In this document: positions 57,099 through 64,000 of the stretch, piece after piece
How positions within the stretch are numbered: position 1 is the first letter of the stretch
Layout: every line of letters begins with the position of its first letter
Origin: Epithemia pelagica
Lineage: Eukaryota; Bacillariophyta; Bacillariophyceae; Surirellales; Surirellaceae
Direction of reading: 5' to 3'
NCBI GenBank assembly: GCA_946965045.2
Contig: OX337236.1
Location: forward strand, 868,001-932,000
DNA: 64,000 bases
Translations under genes and position numbers: made by a program
The notes under the pieces: generated by a model
Seen by the model: only the letters and a program-made list of their open reading frames with translations
What the model was told of the DNA's origin: nothing
The model's database searches: none

Positions 57099-57447
57099 GG
57101 CGGAGAGAGGCGTTGCTTCAATCATGCCCATGGGTCAACTCGTTGCCTTGCGACTTGCAGTCACAGGTATAATGAAAAGTTCCAAGGCAATGGCTATTAT
57201 GTACACTATATAATGTTATTGAGTATGCTAGCTTGTGCTTTTTCAATATTTTCCTAAAACTGTTCCCGTCTGAGCACCGGGTTGGGATAAGCCCACCGGA
57301 GGTTGACAACAGGCTTGGGATGGGACAATAGGATGTGTATGTGCTTTTTGGTTGAGTTCATGGAGGATCACAAGGAACGAGCGTCCAAGAATGGCGGTTG
57401 AGGGATATTTTCCACCCTGGATGCGTCCAGATCAACAGGTTTGTTTC
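57099..57447. other. Convergent intergenic region
   Basis: About 350 bp between two convergent gene ends. I see nothing beyond presumed 3' UTRs. Confidence 0.4.
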
Positions 57448-59460
57448 TCAATAATCCAGTAGGATTTCTTCCTCCAGTTCCATGACCTGTCGTTTGCGAG
57501 AGCCCGTTTTCATATTGGGCATACTGGACATGGAGAGGTCCGGATGCTTGTTCTTTTTCTTTCTCGTTTTCTTGTTCTGCTTGTTGTTTGGTACCACCAT
57601 GGAATCTCCCCCTTCCTCGAGTAAGTCTTCCAAATTTTCCGCTTCGTCATAGAGCATGTATTTCTCATCGTCCTCATCCGTTTCGGAATTCCACAATTCC
57701 AACAAATCTTGTTCGGTCCAGACATGTTTGTGCTGGACAGTGTTTCGATCTTGTCCCTCAAACCAATGTTGTTTGGCTCTCATTCCCGGTCGAATGCCCT
57801 TTTCATGAACAATGGCTTGAAACAAGTCATTCCAATCGTCAATCGAGGGCCCCGAAGTCGTCCCACCCCGCAATTTCCATGAAAAATTGGGAATGGCTTG
57901 TTCCACGGCTTCAATGCGCTTCTCTGTCAAGGGACAGGGTATTTTGGGTGATTCTTGGTGTTGTTGTTGTTGTCGCGTGTGTTGCTTGAGAGCTCGTTGC
58001 CGAACATTGTAATAATAGCGCTGCACACTCAACCAGAGTCGCAATTCCTTGTGCGTGGCATCGTGCGGACTGATATGAACATGACCATGTTGTTCGTAAT
58101 AGAGCTTGGCTTGATGCAAGCGACGGTACCATTTGGTTTCTCGAAGATTCCAGGTGAAATTCAAGTCTTGCAACAATTGAATCTTGTCGGGTGTCAAACT
58201 GCTGGACAAGCCCTGGACATGGCGACGATAGGCGGTGCGTTGATTCATGCACCATTGACCCAAGGAAAACCAATCCGAAGGACTATTGTTGTTGCTGCTT
58301 CCAATCGTTGCATTGGCTGGACCGGGCACTGTGGCTAGAGGAGTGCTACCACCACCACCATGTTCAGGGACATGAGCATGTCCATGCTGGGCCACGTATT
58401 GGACCAGTGCTTGATATTGCGTTTGCCAGGCCGTATCGCGGGGTGTTCCAAAACTAAAATTGGCTTGTTGCAATTGCTGCAATCGATGAGGATGGGTGGC
58501 AAAGGTACTTGTCGCTCTTTGTTGTTGTTGATTTTGCAAATGTCGATATTCTCGTTTTTGATTGCGGACCCAGACGGCCACTTCGGCATACTCACTGTTA
58601 CTACTCGACGACGAAGACGACGACGATACTGGAATGGTGGCGCCCGGTCCCCCATGACGGGCACAAAAGTCTTGCCATTGATGAAATCGTTTGTTCCACA
58701 AGGCTTCTTGGACATCCCAGACAAACCCACACTCCTCCAATTGGTCCAGTTTGTCGGCGGGCAAGGCTTTTTTGGAGGATTTGTTGTTGTTGGTGGTGGC
58801 TGTCGTGGGGAGCGGACTGGTACTTGTCGTGTCCTTGTTCTCCAACTTTTGCTGCTGTGGTGCTTGATAATTTTTGCGAATGGAATTGGCCCAGACAAAG
58901 AGTTGGGCATCGTCTTGTTTGGAAACAATGCCATGGCCATGAATACGACGATACTCGTGCAAGCGTTGGACCATTTGTTGAAATTTTTCGTCTCGACGAG
59001 AGAGACCCTTGGATTTGCCATGCGCCGACGAACGACGAGTTGTCGTCTTGGAGGCCATGGAACCACGACGAGGACGACGACGAGGTTTTGGTGATGGACA
59101 TGTCGAGGTCGAATGGGTGCTGCTGCCCATTTGTGTCGGTGACGGGGCAGCAATTCCTTCCGAAATGGGTCGTCGGCAAAAATGCAAGGCCGAAGACGAC
59201 GACGAGGACCACAAGGATTCCTTCCACGGTCTGCCACTAGATCTTGCAGCAGTCCAGGGTAGTATCATGGTAGAGCTTGTACGGGATAGTGTCGTTGTTG
59301 TCGTCGTCGTTGTGGTTGTGGTGGTGGGTGAAGGATGGGGCAAGGGACCTAGAATGCTCGGTCGAGTAATCCGACGGGTGGGTTTCGTCCAAGCCAACAC
59401 CCTGCAGTGCCACACCACAAAGATGCATCGCCACATGGTTTGGAAACTTGCAGCCTTCAT
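57448..59460 (-). CDS. Helicase-associated (HA) domain repeat protein
   Basis: A 670-residue protein starting at the ATG at 59,460, which opens a hydrophobic N-terminus (MWRCIFVVWHCRVLAW). The open frame above it starts with GTG. After a Thr/Ser-rich linker come at least four HA-like helical repeats of the pattern 'W..r...l..y...HGH..v......L..W...qR..y'. Examples are QRLHEYRRIHGHGIV, YVAQHGHAHVPEHG and LYYEQHGHVHIS, with QWCMNQRTAYRRH and LWLSVQRYYYN. HA repeats (PF03457) were first noted beside bacterial helicases and are abundant in diatoms, often without any helicase. The C-terminus is acidic, then Lys-rich. DNA or RNA binding is likely by family; the role is unknown. The hydrophobic start suggests organellar import. 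Confidence 0.78.
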   Translation of the reverse strand: MKAASFQTMWRCIFVVWHCRVLAWTKPTRRITRPSILGPLPHPSPTTTTTTTTTTTTLSRTSSTMILPWTAARSSGRPWKESLWSSSSSSALHFCRRPISEGIAAPSPTQMGSSTHSTSTCPSPKPRRRPRRGSMASKTTTRRSSAHGKSKGLSRRDEKFQQMVQRLHEYRRIHGHGIVSKQDDAQLFVWANSIRKNYQAPQQQKLENKDTTSTSPLPTTATTNNNKSSKKALPADKLDQLEECGFVWDVQEALWNKRFHQWQDFCARHGGPGATIPVSSSSSSSSSNSEYAEVAVWVRNQKREYRHLQNQQQQRATSTFATHPHRLQQLQQANFSFGTPRDTAWQTQYQALVQYVAQHGHAHVPEHGGGGSTPLATVPGPANATIGSSNNNSPSDWFSLGQWCMNQRTAYRRHVQGLSSSLTPDKIQLLQDLNFTWNLRETKWYRRLHQAKLYYEQHGHVHISPHDATHKELRLWLSVQRYYYNVRQRALKQHTRQQQQHQESPKIPCPLTEKRIEAVEQAIPNFSWKLRGGTTSGPSIDDWNDLFQAIVHEKGIRPGMRAKQHWFEGQDRNTVQHKHVWTEQDLLELWNSETDEDDEKYMLYDEAENLEDLLEEGGDSMVVPNNKQNKKTRKKKNKHPDLSMSSMPNMKTGSRKRQVMELEEEILLDY

Positions 59461-59907
59461 GGTTTCCGTCACCCGAGCCACGACACACAACCGACAAACT
59501 CACACGACGGTGGGTGTCGCAAGAACACGACAAGAATGTGTTGTGGACTTGTGTGTTGCTGCTCGATACCAGTCGTTGGCGTCTGCTTTGTGTAGGATAG
59601 TTCCGTCCGCTTCGTACGCTACCAAAAACGTTTTGCTCAATGGGACACTGGCAAAACTAAACTGATACAGCCATCTTCGTGCAATGATTGGCAAAGGGAT
59701 GACGATGTGATTATCCTGATGAAATGGAAGAATGGTTCGCTCTCGACTCTCTGTGATGATGGTCTGTGCGCGATGATGTTTGCGGAGCGCTATCATCCGG
59801 CGGCCAGACGGTTCTGCGACCACATGACGTCAGAATAATGGGTCGCGGATAAACAGCGGGAGCGCGATCTTTTCTCAGGACGATCTTTTGGGGAGAATAC
59901 AAGCAAG
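59461..59907. promoter_or_regulatory. Divergent promoter region
   Basis: 447 bp between the divergent HA-repeat and LCMT-family genes. Short overlapping frames only; no motif assigned. Confidence 0.35.
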
Positions 59908-60862
59908 ATGGTCTGCACCATGATTCGCTCGATTCCAACGACCCTTGTTTGGACGGTCTTGACGACAATTCCACTCCTCGTGGCATGCTCGGAGCAGCAG
60001 CACGTTCCAGGTCCAGAATCATCCTCCATCCCTCCAACAACCACAACCACAACCACAACGACCCCAACACAACACCATTCTCCTCCGCGTGTGTCGCATG
60101 TTCAAGACACGGGTCATTTGGTGGCCGCAGCTCGTGCTGTGGATGCCTCCTGTCCCGACAATCCCTTTGCCGATGCGTGGGCACCCTTGTTGGCGTCACG
60201 AGAAACCATGCGCTGGTTGCAACCCCCATCCTCCGACGCCCAACAACAACAACAACAACCAACACGACGACGCTGGTGGCCACAACGACACTCCTCCTCC
60301 TCCAAGAATAAAGTCTATCATGTCACGTGTCGTACCATGATGCTGGACGAATTGCTCCATCAACGCTTGACCATGACACCTCCCACAGCAAGAGGCCGCC
60401 CAAACGGGTGTTTGTCGTCGTCGTATCATACGCCCAAACAAGTCGTCTTGTTGGGAGCCGGAATGGATACGCGAGCATGGCGCATGCCCGTCCCAGGCGT
60501 TGAGTGGTACGAGGTGGATTTGCCCGACATGTTGGCCGCCAAACAAGAGGCCCTCGTGTCGTCTCAGGAACAACGAAACAAGACAATCACCACCAACAGA
60601 CCCATGGAACCGGACCGCATTCACTATGTACCACTCAATTTGCAAACCCAACTGCACGAGTTACTGCCCTCCTTGCAAGCTCTGGGATGGGATTGCAATG
60701 CACCGACCATTTTTGTGTTGGAAGGGTTGGTCTATTATTTACCCAAATCCATTGTGGAACAATTGTTTCACGAAATCCTTCCCACGGTACCCACCAGTCG
60801 CATTCTCGTGACCACCATTGATGCACCCTCCAAACCACCACCACGACACTCTCAACAAACCC

Positions 60863-60901
<39 letters not shown>

Positions 60902-61104
60902 CTACGGGCATTCACGCTCTGGTACAAAGTTACCTGTCAGACTTGCACAATATCATGCGTCACCAACCTCCAGTCCGACCCAAATGGAAACCAGTCACCA
61001 AGCTCTTGGTTGGAAGACAAGGTGCTCGACGCTTGTTATCCTTGAATCTAGAGATTCGAGTTCGTCGATCCAAGGAATACATTTTGGAATACGTTGCCAT
61101 CTAA
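59908..61104 (+). CDS. SAM-dependent methyltransferase, leucine carboxyl methyltransferase (PF04072) family
   Basis: 398 residues from the ATG at 59,908. The N-terminus (MIRSIPTTLVWTVLTTIPLLVAC) is a signal peptide or anchor, followed by a Thr-rich linker. The fold begins near residue 60 (TGHLVAAARAVDASCPDNPFADAWA). This is typical of the TIGR00027/PPM group of putative methyltransferases. Motif I is VVLLGAGMDTRAWRM (about 180-194), the acidic strand-2 end is YEVDLPDM, and IFVLEGLVYYLP is the strand-5 region. A run of 12 Asn (AAC repeats at about 60,865-60,900) interrupts the C-terminal third. The family methylates small acids or protein carboxyl groups; the substrate here is unknown. The export signal makes a PP2A methyltransferase role unlikely. 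Confidence 0.82.
60863..60900 (+). repeat. AAC microsatellite encoding poly-Asn
   Basis: About 12 consecutive AAC triplets within the LCMT-family gene; length polymorphism would change the protein but not its frame. Confidence 0.85.
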
Positions 61105-61599
61105 AGTGGGCGATGGAGGGATCCATCCCACCAATAAAACAATAAGGAGAAAAAAGGGGCTATGTGGCTGGGTGCGAAAAATGCCCATGAACTACTACGG
61201 AACCAGGAGCCTCTTGTGTGTTTTGCCTTGATTGGACCTCTGGACGACTACCAACCACATGTGCATAGAGGTCGTCCATCAAGACCATGGAGGCTCTGAT
61301 GTATGACGAACCTACAAGATTGGTTCTTTTTTAGGAGTATATGGAAACAACCTCTTAGCTATGCATACAAATACAGACTCGCTAGCAACGAAAATATCAT
61401 AGAACAACTCACTCACTGTCATGATCATGGACTCTTTCGCGTAAGTAATACAATCCGACAACCCTTCACCACCGCAAGCCTTGAACAGTGGAACGAATCG
61501 GTGTGTTACTCTCGCGAACAAAATCCTTGGTAGAGGAACCACCGACCCCTGTCAAGTCTCAACCCCATCTAGTCTGATGCTGTTCTCCACCACGTTTGA
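61105..61599. other. Convergent intergenic region
   Basis: About 495 bp between convergent gene ends. Short frames on both strands lack motifs. Confidence 0.4.
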
Positions 61600-62385
61600 T
61601 TACGGTGCCAAGACGGATCGGATTCTCGTTCCAGCTTGTGTCGACAGTGGTTCGCCTCGAAGACCACGACGACGATCGCGTACGCGATTTCCGAGACACC
61701 CACGACACGATCGATAGATGCTCAATTCACTGAGATAGGCTTCCTTGAGAGTGTCCTTGCGGGTCGTCAAGGCTCGTTGCGTACGTTGCGGCCATGTGGG
61801 AGCAGGCGTGGGTGCCGGAACCACGGTGGGAGCCCTTGTGGGTACCGTGGGAGCGGCCAAACCACAACCACACGGGTCTCGGACATAGCGTTCCAATGGA
61901 ACACAGACGGGTGCCAAAATGTGTCCATCCAAACCATCTTGGAACAAGCGCTCACACGTGGCACTTCCATCTCGAATAAAGTTGCTGAAAATGATGTTTT
62001 GAGGATATCCAGGAAAGTCTCCACCCCGACAAATGTCGCAGGGTGGCTCGGATCCCAGTGGAACGGATCCCGGAGCCACGGTGGGGGGCGGTGGTTGAGG
62101 TGCTTGCGTACCGGCTCGGTCCGTGTAGCAACAAACGTCCTTGAAGTTGGCTATCAAGTCGATGCATTCAGGAGAGTCATTTTCCGATCCGGCCACCGAA
62201 AGATACTTGTCGTTGCACGTGATGCCCTCTTCCACGTACCAATTGTTTCGTTCTGGGATGGGACCAGCCGAATAATATACATAGAGAGTGTCGGGACAAA
62301 GATCACAAGCTTGAATACCATGGTTGTCCAAGAGGAAGGCGGACCACAACACGAAGGCTCTCAGAAAAAGTTGCTGCACACTCAT
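61600..62385 (-). CDS. Secreted Cys-rich protein with diatom-type C-x-x-C domains
   Basis: A 261-residue protein from the ATG at 62,385. A signal peptide (about residues 1-26, LFLRAFVLWSAFLL) leads into two Cys-rich modules. The first has CDLCPDTL ... CNDKY ... CIDL ... VCCYTD. The second has CDICRGGDFP ... TCERLFQDGLDGHI ... VCVPL ... CGCG. The spacing 'C..C...C..L...G.DG.I...C..L.....D.CGC' recurs in extracellular diatom proteins, as I recall. Pro/Thr linkers (APTVVPAPTPAPTW) separate the modules from a basic C-terminus that keeps two further Cys (SCRGC). It is probably cell-wall or extracellular. Exact role unknown. Confidence 0.75.
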   Translation of the reverse strand: MSVQQLFLRAFVLWSAFLLDNHGIQACDLCPDTLYVYYSAGPIPERNNWYVEEGITCNDKYLSVAGSENDSPECIDLIANFKDVCCYTDRAGTQAPQPPPPTVAPGSVPLGSEPPCDICRGGDFPGYPQNIIFSNFIRDGSATCERLFQDGLDGHILAPVCVPLERYVRDPCGCGLAAPTVPTRAPTVVPAPTPAPTWPQRTQRALTTRKDTLKEAYLSELSIYRSCRGCLGNRVRDRRRGLRGEPLSTQAGTRIRSVLAP

Positions 62386-62986
62386 GATACTGCCCTTTTT
62401 TTGATCGAAAATGGCAGGGTTGCAAATTTGTGAGGGAGAGGAGACTTTCGATCTGCTGTGGGGTCATTTGGGCTCAATTTCACTGGTCACTTCTGTTTTC
62501 TCGAAATTCTCGAAAGAGGGGCATATTTAACAAGTGATGTACGAACGAGTACACAAATTAATACTTTCTCTTTGCTTCCGAGTTGATGGATTTTCTCTTG
62601 GTCTTGGTCACTTGAGGCTTAAATACAAAAGCGGACCGGGATACCCCGTTTCAGTTTCACGCTATCCATTGCTCGAAGCTCCGACATGCTTATCCATATC
62701 TTGCACTCATAGAATGTTTGGGCCTTGCAACAAACCGAAATATCCAGTATAACACTAGCAGCAAAGAAAGCGAGTACTACTGATAACCATGTATGGTCTT
62801 TGTTTGGGCGTGAGAGAAAAGCCTCCAAGTCATTCAAAGATCATCCCCAATGCAAATCATCTTCACTTGACACTGTGCTTTTCCTTGGGACAACCGAACT
62901 TACTTTAGTCAATTATATATCAAGGTCGAGATACTCCAGCGAGATGGGGTAACCGGCAGTCCAAACAAAGGTCCAACGGGGTCAGA
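62386..62986. other. Intergenic region
   Basis: About 600 bp upstream of the Cys-rich protein gene and before the candidate gene at 62,987. Short frames only; probably holds promoters in both directions. Confidence 0.35.
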
Positions 62987-63811
62987 ATGCAGAGTTCAAG
63001 CAATCGATATCTCACGGGAGAAGAAGTCCCACATACGGACGAAGAAGACTTGGTTACTTTGATGAGCCCTTTTGCCTTCTGAACGTCATTGTATCAGCTT
63101 TTTCCTATCCCTTCAGATTATCGACTGGACTCATTGCACGAGCAATGGCCGAGAACAGTCATTCAAGGAATGAACGGACGGACCCAACCGACTCCAGCAA
63201 GCATATCCTATCCCCAATGGGACGCCTCTTTTGTGGTATGAGACACAATCGCGATGTGAAGTGGCCGCTTGTGAGGTGTAAATCCTATTGGGAAAGGCAC
63301 CAACCGGATGCGTGATCTTTACAATCGCTCTCAGGAGTAATCATCGGTTCCCTGATCAGTGGTGAACATAGACGACGGGGGAGGGGAGTCCTGAAACTCT
63401 TAGCGTGAGTCGGATGAACTGCAACAACAGCGGCGTGTAATCCAGGACCGATCAAAGGGAAAGGACCAAGGCGACATTGTCCTGGCATACAACACAACAT
63501 CATCCTCCGTGTACGATATTGCTAATGGGCCTTTCAGAGACATGGATATTGGGCCGGTTTGTCGCGAGTTGGCGATTGACTCGTTCTTGGGACCGATGGG
63601 TATGGGTGCGAATTGCGAATTCGTAACACTTAGACGAGTGTCATCAGGAGTTTCTCAGTTGACCAGAAGCAAAGGCCGCTTTGGTGGAACACGTGCTTCG
63701 TTTTCTTTCACAGCTTCTTGGGCAGAATCCACCGACCGCGACCGTGGTATTCTCGTAGTGGTATTCTCTTCATGGCATTTTATGGTATGGTGGGCATGGT
63801 ACATGAGTTAA
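62987..63811 (+). CDS. Candidate spliced gene or pseudogene of unknown function
   Basis: Three stretches in one register look coding: MQSSSNRYLTGEEVPHTDEE (62,987 on), then DYRLDSLHEQWPRTVIQG (63,116-63,235), then ESDELQQQRRVIQDRSKGKD onward (63,404-63,811). A GT at 63,236 and an AG ending 63,403 would join the last two in phase (168-nt intron). The first two are separated by an in-frame TGA at 63,080. This could be removed by a very short intron (GT at 63,053, AG ending 63,097, 45 nt) or be a disabling mutation. No family is recognised. It may continue differently near 63,530, where an additional CTTTCAG acceptor-like site occurs. Low confidence in the model; moderate confidence that something was coding here. 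Confidence 0.35.
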
Positions 63812-63998
63812 TTCTCCATTTTATTCGCAGATTCGAAGAATAGGATGACGTGAATTGTTTTTTCCCATTGTCTGTTGCTCCCAACACGATCTCTCCTTCA
63901 GGGTCCCCCAAAGAATTAGTGATTGGCGCACCTCTCATGATTTGGCGAAAATCATAGGCATGTGACCTCAATAATGATGGTCTGAGACTTTGTAGCAT
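63780..63998 (-). CDS. Possible exon at right window edge
   Basis: A 72-codon minus-strand frame opening with an ATG two bases from the edge. Its basic N-terminus (MLQSLRPSLLRSHAYDFRQ) could be a mitochondrial presequence. No family is recognised. It may be the first exon of a gene, but its 3' part overlaps the plus-strand candidate, so only one is likely real. Confidence 0.25.
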   Translation of the reverse strand: MLQSLRPSLLRSHAYDFRQIMRGAPITNSLGDPEGEIVLGATDNGKKQFTSSYSSNLRIKWRINSCTMPTIP

Positions 63999-64000
63999 GG

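Noticed and set aside
60739-60927. Minus-strand Val-rich frame
   Set aside because: Poly-Val results from the AAC microsatellite read on the other strand.
63080-63082. In-frame TGA as a possible selenocysteine codon
   Set aside because: No selenoprotein family, no Cys-aligned context and no SECIS-like hairpin could be identified; an intron or a mutation is simpler.

Overview
The window looks like nuclear DNA of a diatom, probably a raphid pennate. Several lines of evidence point that way. There are short GT-AG introns of about 70-180 nt. At least three N-termini carry a signal peptide followed by an ASAFAP-like Phe cleavage site, as used for import into complex plastids. Other genes resemble families common in diatoms: helicase-associated (HA) repeat proteins, RI-type LRR proteins, Cys-rich secreted proteins and low-complexity proteins. 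LTR and tyrosine-recombinase retroelements are also present. The species cannot be named from the sequence. Open frames in this region often run upstream of the first ATG, so CDS starts below were moved to an ATG wherever one was visible.

Left part (1-9 kb): the 3' end of a glycosyltransferase-like gene, a small Ser-rich protein, a LeuC-LeuD fusion (3-isopropylmalate dehydratase) divergent from an SDS-type serine dehydratase, a degenerate gene fragment, and an LRR protein. Middle-left (9-25 kb): a single ancestral minus-strand gene encoding MYND finger - RING-like finger - TPR - UvrD/SF1 helicase has been cut into three pieces. One insertion is a 1.4 kb TIR element with a 12-bp target duplication. 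The other is a 10.5 kb Copia LTR retrotransposon with apparently identical 768-bp LTRs and a 5-bp target duplication. Removing both insertions and one copy of each duplication gives one uninterrupted 1,247-codon frame.

Middle (25-38 kb) is a compact housekeeping block: mitochondrial bL27, a small plastid-targeted protein, a DUF924 protein, an NSRP1-like splicing factor, an Mms2/UEV ubiquitin E2 variant, FAN1 nuclease, the HscB/Jac1 Fe-S co-chaperone and a diatom-type unknown protein. From 38.5 to 44.7 kb lies a complete tyrosine-recombinase retrotransposon. It has split direct repeats in the order A1-ORFs-B1-A2-B2 (Ngaro/PAT-like). Its gag is separated from RT-RNase H by one in-frame TAG, and its recombinase frame overlaps RT-RNase H in the -1 frame.

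Right part (44.8-64 kb): a glutaredoxin-DUF427 fusion, a 1,552-residue SLC13-type transporter with four RCK_C modules and an ACT-like domain, a methyltransferase whose 3' end is tandemly duplicated, a large low-complexity membrane-anchored protein, an HA-repeat protein, an LCMT-family methyltransferase, a Cys-rich secreted protein, and a poorly resolved spliced gene or pseudogene at the edge.
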